Part shown: positions 18,001 to 26,637 of the stretch, piece after piece | Position numbering within the stretch: the stretch's first letter is position 1 | Layout: every line of letters begins with the position of its first letter | NCBI GenBank assembly: GCA_017643395.1 | Contig: JAEPNP010000001.1 | Coordinates: 827,806-891,805, forward strand | Direction: 5' to 3' | DNA length: 64,000 bases | Source: Rhodothermales bacterium | GTDB taxonomy: Bacteria; Bacteroidota; Rhodothermia; Rhodothermales; UBA10348 | Position numbers and translations under genes: made by a program | Notes under the pieces: model-generated | What the model saw: only the letters and a program-made list of their open reading frames with translations | What the model was told of the DNA's origin: nothing | The model's database searches: none

Positions 18001-19146
18001 CTGGTCGACCGGGGTCAATTCAAGGTCAGCCACAGCCTGAAGACACTCCGGGATTCGGGTGTAGCACGTAACGGTCGCGTCGGCGATGAGCACGATGTTG
18101 GCTTCGCTGGCGGCCAGCCCTTCCTCGACCGCCGATCTACGTGCGCCTAGCGGGTACTGGAGCAACCGCAGTGCTACCGCTTGCACGTTGAGCTGCTGCT
18201 CCATCTGGACGGATAGGGACTCCCGTGCACCCAGGATGGCCGCCTCGAGCATGGGCCACGGTCCCGGCGAGTAACCAAGGTCCGTGTATGGCGCATAGTG
18301 GTATCGAATTGGCTTGGGCCCGTTCGGGTCTTCAAGTTGGGTCAGAAATCCGGTCTGGGAGTAGTCTATCAGCGCGGCGACCACCCCAAGGCACCGACCG
18401 AAGTTGCCGGTGAGACACTGCGTAGTACCCTGCCCTCCGCCCTCTCCAAGCAATTCTTTCGCCTGAGAAGCGATGCCCCCTATTTGGGTCACCGACACGC
18501 TGATCCGCGCGTCTCTGCTCAGAGCTTTCTCGTACGCCGAGAGGTTCTTACTTGCGCTTCCCCAAGGGCCCTCAATGCTGAAGGATGCCCTGAAGTCTTC
18601 CAGATCCTCGCGAGAGGAAAAATCGATGCGAACCGAGAACATCAGGTAGGCACCGTAATCGATCTGCGAGATGAAGGAGCTCCCGCATTTCTCCGCGAAC
18701 CCACCTGGATTGCCGGTCGGATCCGGCGTGTTGGCCGTCAGCGTGGCGTCCCCTGCGATTCGCTCAGAGCCGAGCGTGTAGTCTGCCGCATAGTTGACGC
18801 CTATTGAGAAGCCCGAGGTTTCCGTTTCCCGCAGGTAGTTGAGCGTTGCGGAGGCCTTGGTCACCTTCCAGTTGTAACTGCCTTGTAGATCCAGTCCAAA
18901 CTTCTTTTTGATGTCGGACTGGCGAATTCGGCCGGAGAGGTCGATGAAGAACGTTTCCCCACCCTCTAGGCTGGTCGGGGCCGTGACACAAGCGGCGGCA
19001 GAAATCTGCTCCGCTGTAGGGTCGTAGGCGCTGAACATGGAGGCGGTCTCCACGAACGGACTGAGTTCACCCCGAAGCGCTTGCGATGCCGCGTCGTGCG
19101 GCCAAAGAAGGAGGAATGAGCAGATGGCAAGTATGAGGACTCTCAT
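15052..19146 (-). CDS. Very large multidomain secreted T9SS cargo protein
   Basis: ATG 19146 gives a signal peptide (MRVLILAICSFLLLWPHDAA) and 1364 residues. The first about 740 residues have no family I recognise. An ASPM-SPD2-Hydin-type (choice-of-anchor D) domain follows at about 745-845 (TNFGSTEIGETAVREVVLMN). Next is the dockerin-like/unknown module shared with the downstream gene at about 853-965 (CIAALDEDGNVAGAGDLA, DVDEGMSGSEDFTLRLFD). Two tandem GWSLVS/GWNLVGYW...GRGYWF/GLGYWV units lie at about 972-1140, then a diverged third copy of the shared module at about 1177-1265. The last about 80 residues (NYPNPFNPSTTLRFALPEAG to the end) are a T9SS sorting domain. It is probably displayed at the cell surface; no catalytic motif is visible. 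Confidence 0.8.
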   Translation of the reverse strand: MRVLILAICSFLLLWPHDAASQALRGELSPFVETASMFSAYDPTAEQISAAACVTAPTSLEGGETFFIDLSGRIRQSDIKKKFGLDLQGSYNWKVTKASATLNYLRETETSGFSIGVNYAADYTLGSERIAGDATLTANTPDPTGNPGGFAEKCGSSFISQIDYGAYLMFSVRIDFSSREDLEDFRASFSIEGPWGSASKNLSAYEKALSRDARISVSVTQIGGIASQAKELLGEGGGQGTTQCLTGNFGRCLGVVAALIDYSQTGFLTQLEDPNGPKPIRYHYAPYTDLGYSPGPWPMLEAAILGARESLSVQMEQQLNVQAVALRLLQYPLGARRSAVEEGLAASEANIVLIADATVTCYTRIPECLQAVADLELTPVDQGALEFPPRPTSSVRIYNTLEGLLSEAESARRLEAVDNQADGEVTADMHAALAPNGGSSTVALLIDGQALETAQFRFDRVSDPLRVLWNGAATNGGLKSQTTIPFDELPDFKRVGEARLLFLTDDTKLEDDDGLYAGRDINIPVSRSEIIRGRDGRTRPDDGSGLFTSSGYFYVLVFDGYGREYRFNLAYSEWILEPRRVAPEGNRRNGTEASSDFWEVTVDSRTIWHNTNSAPPKGRLLTRRVVGDTGQPKTFPRNREQYDYWGAAGYDSPYYWWYADGIETVANPGRGALVNIWHPYSDGVGGVKERNVIYRFDKDIAVSTNSPLYRYANTGSGANSEASVFMYDWAARFEADARLASPTRDSTNFGSTEIGETAVREVVLMNEGNVALEVTPAISGDQYGAFSVARGGSTFAIEPGLTDTLQVLFTPSTFGSQAAVLSVQHTADNQSNPLEFLLSGVAVGCPWTASPTNLVATIRGQAQVDGEPATSDDCIAALDEDGNVAGAGDLAIDGGVAYINLRIYGDDETTTDVDEGMSGSEDFTLRLFDSSGSQILVYPHALGGWRNTNGQPLPDYSDLSKIYNFTQSGVQSLTLEEGWSLVSPVVQPSEASGALEEVAQRAPDVTFVSGFRCPSDSSPGGIITFDPTGPPFLQDLNALEAGRGYWFRSGAAATLELEGLGLPSDFSLSLCEGWNLVGYWGTGSLPVREAFATLIADDILEFVTGFQGGVKTFNPADPDFINDLDTLETGLGYWVKVRDDVSGFRYDESSGSSAVAGRHLTQNTQTQPKQLRPNPVFMTVGGRVTSDGSELPREILVHDPRGVLVGVLSVSSDGRLRTTAVYGDDPGTQDVDGALAGELLSFSAEGWQITSSHRFGSSLDPTSLDLGATRTLQAELPSEVELAKNYPNPFNPSTTLRFALPEAGRAKLTVFNLIGQQVARLVDQELTPGWHEVQFNAAELASGVYLYRLEAGGTSLLGSMLLQK

Positions 19147-19481
19147 GGTGTATGGGCTCCTGACTATCTCTTGCCCGACTACTCCCACCACCTTCGTCCG
19201 CGTGCAGACTTCGCGCTGAATAAATCTGAATCCCCGGTGACATCCCGGCCCGATGTCTTCGGGGGGAGGGGCCGCTGGCGGCCACCGCGATCGATCAGGA
19301 TCGTCTTGTGGATGCTCGAACAGATGCGGCCCGCTGAGCGCGCCGCAAGTGGTCGATCGCTGTGTGACGTACCGGCCGGTCCGAGCTAGCGCAATTCTTC
19401 CACAACGGAGGTGCTTTCACTGGGGCATCCGCTCGTCCACCGTCAATGTTGTGAAGTCGAAGCCGCCCATCGGCCAGCACC
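19147..19481. other. Intergenic region without a recognisable gene
   Basis: This 335-base gap lies between the start of the large T9SS gene and the end of the DUF1272 gene, both on the minus strand. I see only a GC-rich hairpin with arms GGCCGC/GCGGCC at 19270-19283 and a run of G before it. That hairpin could help terminate the DUF1272 transcript. No supported coding frame or RNA gene was found. Confidence 0.5.
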
Positions 19482-19727
19482 TCAGGCAGCCACGCAACCG
19501 CCTTCCTTCAGCACTCGTTTCTGCGACGGGGGGTACGCTGCGATCAGGCGTTTGGGCCGAATCGGACGCGGTACGAAGTTGCCGCCGCAGTTCGGACACG
19601 TGCCCTGGAGCACACCATCGACGCAGTCTCGGCAGAACGTGCACTCGAACGTGCAAATCAGCGCATCGGCGGAGTCGAAGGGCAGGTCGCGATCACAGCA
19701 CTCGCAGTTTGGGCGGATTTCGAGCAT
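19482..19727 (-). CDS. DUF1272 cysteine-rich zinc-binding protein
   Basis: An 81-residue protein from ATG 19727, the start giving the family-typical MLEIRPNCECCDRDLP. Nine cysteines are arranged as C-x-C-C near the N-terminus, then ICTFECTFCRDCV and CPNCGGNFVPRPIRP, the signature of DUF1272, a small zinc-ribbon/RING-like family of unknown function. It is cytoplasmic, with no signal peptide. The gene is divergent from the ABC-F gene (starts 19727 and 19907). Confidence 0.85.
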   Translation of the reverse strand: MLEIRPNCECCDRDLPFDSADALICTFECTFCRDCVDGVLQGTCPNCGGNFVPRPIRPKRLIAAYPPSQKRVLKEGGCVAA

Positions 19728-19906
19728 GAGATGGCAGGTTCGGATTTGCGGTGTGTCGTCGGAGGACGTACGGGCCATTCACCCCCGAGTGTCAAGCTGG
19801 GCCTGTGCCCGCATTTGGGGCCGAGCGGCCGCCAATCGCATCGGCGGGGATCATGCGCCTTCCTGCCAGCTACAAGCGCGCTGCTAACGCGCGTGGTGGT
19901 GCTCCA

Positions 19907-21793
19907 ATGAACATGCTTACGGTCGAGGGCCTGAGAAAAAGCTTCGGCATGAAGCCGCTGCTGGAAAACGTCACGTTCGGCCTTGGAGTGGACGAAAAGA
20001 TGGGCCTCATCGGAGCCAACGGTTCTGGCAAGTCCACCCTCTTGCGCATCATATCCGGAGAGGAAACGGCCGATGGGGGGCGCGTCTGGATTCCACCTCG
20101 ATCCAGAGTGGCGATGCTCTCGCAGAATCCCGAATTCGATCCCGCACATACGGTTCTCGATGCCGTGTTCGACGCGGACGACCCCGCGCTTCGGCTCATG
20201 CATGACTATGAAGAGGCAGCCCATCGACTGGCGCGCGGCGACGACTCCGTTCTGGATCGGGTGACCGAGCTCAGTCATCAGCTCGATGTGTCGGGCGGTT
20301 GGGATCGGGAGGCCGCGGCCAGGGCCGTTCTGGACCGACTTGGGCTGACCGACGTCGCGGCCCGGGTGAACACGCTGTCCGGCGGGCAGCGAAAGCGCGT
20401 GGCTCTAGCCCGGGCGCTCATTCTGGAGCCGGACCTTCTCATTCTGGACGAGCCCACCAACCACCTGGACACCGCGACGATAGACTGGCTGGAGAAGTGG
20501 CTGATCCGCTATTCGGGCGCACTATTGCTGGTGACCCACGACCGGCACTTCCTGGACCGTGTGACGAACCGCATGCTGGAAGTACACCCGGGCGGGGTGA
20601 CGCGGTATGAGGGCAACTACCAGCGCTATCTGGAGCTGAAGGAAGAGGCCGATCGGCTGGCCGAGGCCACCGAGCGGACCCGGCAGAACCTGGCGCGACG
20701 GGAGCTGGCGTGGCTGCGTCGGGGGCCCAAGGCGCGCACGTCCAAAGCGAAGTATCGCGTTGAGCGCGCCAAGGCGTTGCAGGAGGCGTCGGGCGCGGGA
20801 AAGGACCCATCGCTCGCGCTGTCAGCCGCGTCTACCCGACTCGGCAACAAGGTGATCGACCTGGAGCGGGTTACGAAGACGTTCGATGGGCGGACCGTGG
20901 TCGACCGGTTCTCGCGCTCTTTCAAGCGCGATGACCGCATCGGCATCATTGGGCCCAACGGGAGCGGCAAGACGACGCTATTGGAGATGATCTCGGGTCG
21001 CCTGGAGCCTGATTCGGGCTCCGTACTGCGAGGAGCCACCACCGTGATTGGATATTTCGACCAGGAGGGTCGGCCGCTGAAGGAGGAGTTGCGGGTGATC
21101 GATACGGTGACCGAAGTGGCCGAGAGCGTGCGCACAGCGGACGGTGCGGTGATCTCTGCCAGCCAGATGCTGGAGCGCTTTCTGTTTCCGCCTGCGGTCC
21201 AGTACACACCGGTGGCCAAGCTGTCCGGCGGAGAACGGCGGCGGCTGCATCTCTTGTTGGTGCTGATGGAAGCGCCGAACGTGCTGCTCCTGGATGAGCC
21301 GACGAATGATCTGGACATCCCGACGCTGGCGGCACTGGAGGAGTACCTGGACACGTTTCAGGGGGTGCTGATTGCGGTGTCGCACGACCGGTGGTTTCTG
21401 GACCGCACGGTGGATCACATCCTGCGCTTTGGTGAGGATGGGGAGGTTCGGGCGTATCCGGGGGACTATTCGGCCTATCTGGAGCAGAGTGCTCGCGAAG
21501 AGGCTGCGGTGGCGGCGGCGGCTTCGAGGCCATCGCCCAAGGCTGTGGCACCGAAAAAGAAGGCGGCCGGGCGGGCTGACGGGAAGCTCTCGTTCAAGGA
21601 GAAACGGGAGCTCGAGGATGTGGAGGCGCGCATTGAGGCGGGCGAGGCTCGCAAGGAGCAGTTGGAGGCCGAGCTCGGGGGGGCCGGAGGGGAATTCGAG
21701 ACGCTGGAGCGGTTGTCGAGGGAGCTTGGTGAGCTGAGCGATCAGCTGGACCGGGACGTGGAGCGCTGGGCGGAGCTTTCGGAGCGGGCATAG
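19907..21793 (+). CDS. uup: ABC-F family ATPase, Uup-like
   Basis: A 628-residue duplicated ATPase without membrane segments. ABC domain 1 has Walker A GANGSGKST (Lys42), signature LSGGQRKRVALARAL, and LLILDEPTNHLD. Domain 2 has Walker A GPNGSGKTT (Lys355), signature LSGGERRRLHLLL, and LLLDEPTNDLD. An arm/linker rich in Arg/Lys (RRELAWLRRGPKARTSKAKY) joins them. The C-terminal about 90 residues are a coiled coil preceded by an Ala/Pro/Lys linker, as in Uup. ABC-F proteins act on the ribosome or on DNA intermediates rather than in transport. I start at ATG 19907 (MNMLTVEGLRKSFG); the longer frame upstream has no similarity to the family. Confidence 0.9.
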   Translation: MNMLTVEGLRKSFGMKPLLENVTFGLGVDEKMGLIGANGSGKSTLLRIISGEETADGGRVWIPPRSRVAMLSQNPEFDPAHTVLDAVFDADDPALRLMHDYEEAAHRLARGDDSVLDRVTELSHQLDVSGGWDREAAARAVLDRLGLTDVAARVNTLSGGQRKRVALARALILEPDLLILDEPTNHLDTATIDWLEKWLIRYSGALLLVTHDRHFLDRVTNRMLEVHPGGVTRYEGNYQRYLELKEEADRLAEATERTRQNLARRELAWLRRGPKARTSKAKYRVERAKALQEASGAGKDPSLALSAASTRLGNKVIDLERVTKTFDGRTVVDRFSRSFKRDDRIGIIGPNGSGKTTLLEMISGRLEPDSGSVLRGATTVIGYFDQEGRPLKEELRVIDTVTEVAESVRTADGAVISASQMLERFLFPPAVQYTPVAKLSGGERRRLHLLLVLMEAPNVLLLDEPTNDLDIPTLAALEEYLDTFQGVLIAVSHDRWFLDRTVDHILRFGEDGEVRAYPGDYSAYLEQSAREEAAVAAAASRPSPKAVAPKKKAAGRADGKLSFKEKRELEDVEARIEAGEARKEQLEAELGGAGGEFETLERLSRELGELSDQLDRDVERWAELSERA

Positions 21794-21865
21794 GCGACCG
21801 GACCGATTGCGGAACCCCCGGGAGGTGCTGCGATTGGGTTGATTTCGTTATCGAGTTTTTGAGAC

Positions 21866-22834
21866 ATGGAACGCACTCGCTCTGCCAGTCCTGTCACCAC
21901 GGACGAAGGTCTCGCAGCCGACGAAATCGAGCTGGCAGGCGTGGCCGACGATTCTGCCTCTGACGGCCAGTTTGATCCGGCGGAGGCAAAGGCCATCTGG
22001 AGCATCGCATCACGTCTTCAGGCCGAGGCAAGCCGACGCCTGGACGAGCGCAGTCGGGTGATTGCCGAGTCATCCGGCACGCCTTCCCAGTCGTTTTCCC
22101 TGGACGAAATCAGGCACATTGGGGATGAGGCGGGCATCAATGCGCAGTTCATCGACCTTGCCGTTCGCCAGCATGCGGCCCAGAAACTGGATGTCGGAGC
22201 CCCCAGCCCCGAGCAGGTGGCCCTCGCCGAGCGATTGCTCGGGTCGAACGAAGAGCAGATCAGCATCTCCCGCGTGATCCACGCCGACAGGGAATCGGTG
22301 CTGAAGGCGGTCGAGGACATCTTCACCAGTGAGCGATACAACCTCCAGCTGGTCGAGGCCATCGGCGACCCCCGCAACCTGGCCGATTCCACCCTGATTT
22401 TCCGGGTGCCCACATCCGAGATCATGACAGCTGCCGGCGGAATCAACTCGTTCGCCTACGCGATGAGCCACTCCACGCTCAATCGCATGACCGCCACGCT
22501 CCACGAGATCGATGCCGAGCGCACCGAGGTATCCCTTCAGGTCGACCTGTCGGCAAGCAAATGGCGCAGCTTCAGAGTCGGCGGCTGGATAAGTGGCGGC
22601 ATGGCTGCGTTCACCGCCCTGATGACGGCCCTGATCGCTGCCAATAAGTCCGCGATGGGGTGGGTCGGCATTGCGGGGCTGACCGCTTCGATCTCAGCTG
22701 CGGTGGGCCTGGCCTTCGGATGGGCAACCGGGTGGGGATACCGCTACGGACTGCGCAAGGGCAAGCAGGCGATGCAGGATCTGCTGGGTGCCGTGGATAT
22801 TGAGGCGCGGACTGGAGGGTTTGGGCGTAGGTAG
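21866..22834 (+). CDS. Predicted membrane protein of unknown function
   Basis: A 322-residue protein. Residues about 40-100 (AEAKAIWSIASRLQAEASRRLDER, FSLDEIRHIGDEAGINAQFIDLAV) resemble an N-terminal module seen in Rhodothermota and Gemmatimonadota proteins, where a helical segment is followed by a short HTH-like helical pair. A middle soluble domain of about 110 residues (SRVIHADRESVLKAVEDIF to TEVSLQVDLSASKWRS) may be a START/SRPBCC-like fold. Two hydrophobic segments near 236-290 (GGMAAFTALMTALIAANKSA, GIAGLTASISAAVGLAFGWA) would anchor it in the inner membrane. Function unknown. It starts 72 bases after the ABC-F gene on the same strand. Confidence 0.65.
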   Translation: MERTRSASPVTTDEGLAADEIELAGVADDSASDGQFDPAEAKAIWSIASRLQAEASRRLDERSRVIAESSGTPSQSFSLDEIRHIGDEAGINAQFIDLAVRQHAAQKLDVGAPSPEQVALAERLLGSNEEQISISRVIHADRESVLKAVEDIFTSERYNLQLVEAIGDPRNLADSTLIFRVPTSEIMTAAGGINSFAYAMSHSTLNRMTATLHEIDAERTEVSLQVDLSASKWRSFRVGGWISGGMAAFTALMTALIAANKSAMGWVGIAGLTASISAAVGLAFGWATGWGYRYGLRKGKQAMQDLLGAVDIEARTGGFGRR

Positions 22835-22926
22835 TCCTCGCGAGCCGTTGCGCCAGGTGGATTCGTGGGTTTAACACTCTGCGCGATTCGGCCGATGAAC
22901 ACGGGTGCCCACCAGCCCGATTGATC

Positions 22927-23382
22927 ATGCAGTATCCCAAGACCACCTCCACCACAGCTGTTCTGCTGATTCTGCTATTGGCCGGCGCAGTGAGTCCCGA
23001 CACCTCGGCCCGTCTTGTCCAGCCCCTTTATGAGCGCATCGCCGAGGGACCCAAGCAACAGCGAGCGAAGGAGCAGATGCGCCAGGAGCGCTGGGAGGCA
23101 CTTGAGACTCTTGCACGGCTTGGTGATACCAATAGCATGAACAGGGTGGTCAGTCACTTGCTCAACCCTGTCGACGAGCGTCTACCCGAGTTACCTGCCG
23201 ATTCTTCCCGCGCTTGGCAACTACTTGAGGATGCGGCCGCGCGCGGCTCTTTCTGGGCGGCGTACTCGCTTTGGAACGGAGGCCGCTGGTCTCTTGAGCA
23301 GCTGGAGGACCAGCCGGGAGCCATCTCGTTTCCGGAGGTAGTTGCGGGTGCGCGAGATCGGGAGTCGTTGACCGCTGACTAG
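22927..23382 (+). CDS. Small exported protein, possibly Sel1-like
   Basis: A 151-residue protein from ATG 22927 (a TTG two codons earlier is also in frame). A hydrophobic N-terminal segment (TTAVLLILLLAGAVSPDTSA) looks like a signal peptide. The rest is helical, with LETLARLGDTNSMNRVV and SRAWQLLEDAAARGSFWAAYSLWNGG, reminiscent of Sel1/TPR-like repeats (A..G...A...L). I do not recognise a specific family. It is convergent with the PLD/DUF3427 helicase, whose gene ends 16 bases away. Confidence 0.6.
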   Translation: MQYPKTTSTTAVLLILLLAGAVSPDTSARLVQPLYERIAEGPKQQRAKEQMRQERWEALETLARLGDTNSMNRVVSHLLNPVDERLPELPADSSRAWQLLEDAAARGSFWAAYSLWNGGRWSLEQLEDQPGAISFPEVVAGARDRESLTAD

Positions 23383-23397
23383 GCGCGGACGTTTTCC

Positions 23398-26300
23398 TCA
23401 GGCTACCCGCAACCTGCGCATCCAGTCCGCCGGGATCGCTTGCTGCAGTCGCCAGGTCACGTTCATGGGGCGCTCGCCGTGGTGCTTCACATACTCGACC
23501 GGACCAAGGAAGAAGTAGGGCGCCGTGGCTCCGTACTCCGTCTTGCGGGCCTCGCGCACAAAGAGAAGCGGCGTGATCCCCAACTCCCGGTGCTGCCAGT
23601 GCCGCTTGCCTTTCTCCGTCTCCGGACGCGTTGTGGCCTGCGACTGCCAGTGGAATTCGGTCGGTGTGAGGGCATAGTCCTCGTACATGGTCGAGGGCGA
23701 GTAGTCCTTCTCCGACTTGTTGACAGTCACGAAGAGCAGATTCGCTCCGGACTCCGGGTCGAACACCACGCCCTCTCGCGGCTGATACAGCACGCCCTTC
23801 TTGGTGAAATCGAAGGACGCCATGATCTCATCCCGTGAGTAGCGACAGTGGAGCTTAAGGGGCACATCCGGCAGGTGGTCGAATTCACGAGGGACGTGGT
23901 CCACGCGCTCGAGAAGGAGTTCAAGCAATTCTGCCAGCTCCGTGCAAATAGCTGGGTGCTGCCGGAGGAGTGCCTCGGCAGCGTCGAGGTCCCGATAGGC
24001 TTCTGCTCCGAGCAGGCTCACCAGCAACATCGCCCGACCCCGGGGCGAGTAGCCTTCCCAGGAGTGTCCCTGCGCAAATCGTCGCGACGCGATGAGCCAG
24101 TCCGGGTCGTCCATATGCAGGATGCGCCCGAGGGCTTTTCCGAGGCTGTCCTGCTTGGGACCCGCGCCTTGGGAAGTGCCTCCGGCTGCATCGCGCAAGT
24201 CAGTCATGAAGCGACCGCCGCGGTAGAGGTCTTCTAGCTCCAGGCCGACCTCCTCCAAGAAGGTCGCAAGCGGCATGTCGGGACCGAGTCTTCTCAGCTC
24301 GGAGACCAGGGATCGTTTGTCCGCGCCTACCGTGCGCCGGAGGTTCTCCAGCACGATCTCGCGACTCTGCCGATCCAGCTTGATGCTGCATCCGCTCGGA
24401 AGGAGTGGAAAGCCCTGTTCCACCTGCTTGCGGACTCGTCCTCGACCCATGCCGAGCAGGGTGCCAAATCGCTTATCAAACCGGTACTCCTTGCGGGCAT
24501 TGCCAACGAAGTCGAGCACCGTGAGGCACTCCTTGTCCTCGAACAGCCGAAGCCCGCGCCCAAGTTGTTGCATGAACACCGTCGCGCTTTCCGTCGGCCG
24601 CAGAAAGAGCACCGTATCGACCTCGGGGATGTCTACGCCCTCGTTGAAGAGATCGACCACAAAGATGACGTTCAGCTTCCGGGACTGCAGTTGGGCGATG
24701 GCGCCTTGTCGCTCCGCGGACGGGGTGTCGGCCGTGAGCGCGAGACTGGGCACGCCCGCCCGGTTGAACGCGTCCGCCATGAAATGCGCATGCGCCTTGC
24801 TCACGCAGAAGCCGAGTGCGCGCACTTCCGCCACTGAACGCACACTTTCCTCCAGCGCACCGAGCACCATATTGGCACGGAGGACATCGCCCGTGTAGAG
24901 GTTTTCGAGTTCGGAGACGTCGTACTTGCCCTGCCGCCAGGCCAGCTGCGTCAGGTCCGTGTTGTCGTGCACACCGAAGTAGTGGAACGGGACTAGGAGT
25001 CCGCGCTCGATGGCATCCCAGATCCGGAGTTCGGATGCCACGTGGTCGTCGAACCAGTGCTTGACGGACCGGCCGTCTGCGCGCTCCGGGGTGGCGGTGA
25101 GGCCGAGCAGCTGACGAGGTTTGAGGTGGTTCAGTAGCCTGGAGTAGGTGGGCGCGGCCGCGTGGTGGAATTCGTCGACGATCACCATGTCGAACGACGC
25201 GGGGTCCAGGTCCGACAATTCGATCTGCGCCAGGGATTGCACAGAGGCGAACACGTGATGGCCTTCCTCCGGCTTCAGGCCCGCAACCAGGAGTTCGCCG
25301 AACGAACCGTCTCTCAGAACATGTCGAAACGTGCGCCGGCTCTGCCTGAGGATCTCCTGGCGATGGGCTACGAACAGGAGTGACTCGACCTCCTTTCGCT
25401 TCTTGAGCCGCTTGTAGTCCAGGGCCGCGACCACGGTCTTGCCCGTCCCGGTCGCTGCTACGACAAGGTTGCGAGATCTGCCGCGGACTGTTCGCTCCAC
25501 CTCAAGCCGGTCGAGGATTTCCTGCTGAAACGGGTACGGCCGGATGTCGAAGTACGTGATGGGCAGTTCGCGATCCGGACCGTCCCGCTCCTTGCTGATG
25601 GCCCGCGCGAAGTTCTTTCGCTGCTCCTCGGACCCGTCATAGGGGACGAATTCGCCATCACCCCAGTAGTTGTTGAACGTCGCCTCGAACTTCTGCACGA
25701 TGCGCGCTGCATCTACCTGGGAGACGCGCACGTTCCACTCAAGGCCGTCCGTCTGCGCGGTCGCGGAGAGATTCGACGATCCGATGTACGCCGTCGAGTA
25801 GCCGGTCTCCCGATGGAGCAACCAGGCTTTGGCGTGAAGGCGCGTTCTGCGCGTGTCGTAGGAGACGCGGATCTCGGCGCCGAGATCGAGCAGAAAGTCG
25901 AGTGCCTTCTGGTCCGTCGAGCCCAGGTAGGTCGTGGTCAGCACGCGCATCGCCCGACCCCGCTTGAGGTGCTTGCTCAACGCGTCTCGCATCAGCCGAA
26001 CCCCGCCCCATTTCACAAAGGAGCAGATCAGGTCGATGCGGTCCGCAGACTCGATCTCCTGGATGAGTTCGTGGCCGATGCGGTATTCGTCCCGCGCGTT
26101 GACGAGGAGTTCCGACTGCGAGAGCGGAATGCCAGGGCGCGGAGGCGGCTCCTGATTCGGCTGGAGGACGGCCTGGAGGATCTCATGCTGGACGTGATCC
26201 TCGGAGTCGACCGCGGCCGGGATCACGCCATGCACCGTCTCGAGAATCCGGTTGGCCAGGTGCACCTGGTTCTCCAGGCGCTTCGTGCGGGGAAGCGCAC

Positions 26301-26517
26301 GGAGGGCGGCCTGGACTGCGTCACCGATGTACTGCGCCAGGAGGATGTGGGCCTCGTCGGCGTCGAGCTTGCTGAGCTGGGCGGCGGCGTTCTCCGTGGC
26401 GCGCTCTAGTTCAGTGCGGAGTCGGTTGGTGACTACGCGCTCGTAGAGGCCATATGGGAGATGTTCCTGCGCCAAAGCTCTACGGGAGAGGTTAGAGATC
26501 GAGTACGCCGGGGGCAA
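23398..26517 (-). CDS. SF2 helicase with N-terminal PLD nuclease domain and C-terminal DUF3427
   Basis: A 1039-residue defence-type protein. A phospholipase D-like nuclease domain has its HxK...N motif at His228, Lys230 and Asn249 (LHAKAW, GSSNLS). Superfamily 2 helicase motifs follow: Walker A AATGTGKT at 354-361, DEFH at 448-451, LGLTATPERADG, and helicase C with LGRGLRL. The C-terminal about 150 residues (MASFDFTKKG to the end) form DUF3427. The gene starts with TTG at 26517; a nearby TTG 42 bases downstream is an alternative. It is divergent from the RecB-like nuclease-helicase and near BREX, so a role in attacking foreign DNA is inferred. Family members of this type are common in defence islands. 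Confidence 0.85.
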   Translation of the reverse strand: MPPAYSISNLSRRALAQEHLPYGLYERVVTNRLRTELERATENAAAQLSKLDADEAHILLAQYIGDAVQAALRALPRTKRLENQVHLANRILETVHGVIPAAVDSEDHVQHEILQAVLQPNQEPPPRPGIPLSQSELLVNARDEYRIGHELIQEIESADRIDLICSFVKWGGVRLMRDALSKHLKRGRAMRVLTTTYLGSTDQKALDFLLDLGAEIRVSYDTRRTRLHAKAWLLHRETGYSTAYIGSSNLSATAQTDGLEWNVRVSQVDAARIVQKFEATFNNYWGDGEFVPYDGSEEQRKNFARAISKERDGPDRELPITYFDIRPYPFQQEILDRLEVERTVRGRSRNLVVAATGTGKTVVAALDYKRLKKRKEVESLLFVAHRQEILRQSRRTFRHVLRDGSFGELLVAGLKPEEGHHVFASVQSLAQIELSDLDPASFDMVIVDEFHHAAAPTYSRLLNHLKPRQLLGLTATPERADGRSVKHWFDDHVASELRIWDAIERGLLVPFHYFGVHDNTDLTQLAWRQGKYDVSELENLYTGDVLRANMVLGALEESVRSVAEVRALGFCVSKAHAHFMADAFNRAGVPSLALTADTPSAERQGAIAQLQSRKLNVIFVVDLFNEGVDIPEVDTVLFLRPTESATVFMQQLGRGLRLFEDKECLTVLDFVGNARKEYRFDKRFGTLLGMGRGRVRKQVEQGFPLLPSGCSIKLDRQSREIVLENLRRTVGADKRSLVSELRRLGPDMPLATFLEEVGLELEDLYRGGRFMTDLRDAAGGTSQGAGPKQDSLGKALGRILHMDDPDWLIASRRFAQGHSWEGYSPRGRAMLLVSLLGAEAYRDLDAAEALLRQHPAICTELAELLELLLERVDHVPREFDHLPDVPLKLHCRYSRDEIMASFDFTKKGVLYQPREGVVFDPESGANLLFVTVNKSEKDYSPSTMYEDYALTPTEFHWQSQATTRPETEKGKRHWQHRELGITPLLFVREARKTEYGATAPYFFLGPVEYVKHHGERPMNVTWRLQQAIPADWMRRLRVA

Positions 26518-26637
26518 TGATCGCCCGCGGCCGAATTCAATCGCTACTACCGACCTGAGGGTCTCGGCCCGTTGGCCGCGTGTTTCTTCCTGACCGGACC
26601 ATCATATTGGACTACCACAACAGTCCCACCACATTTC

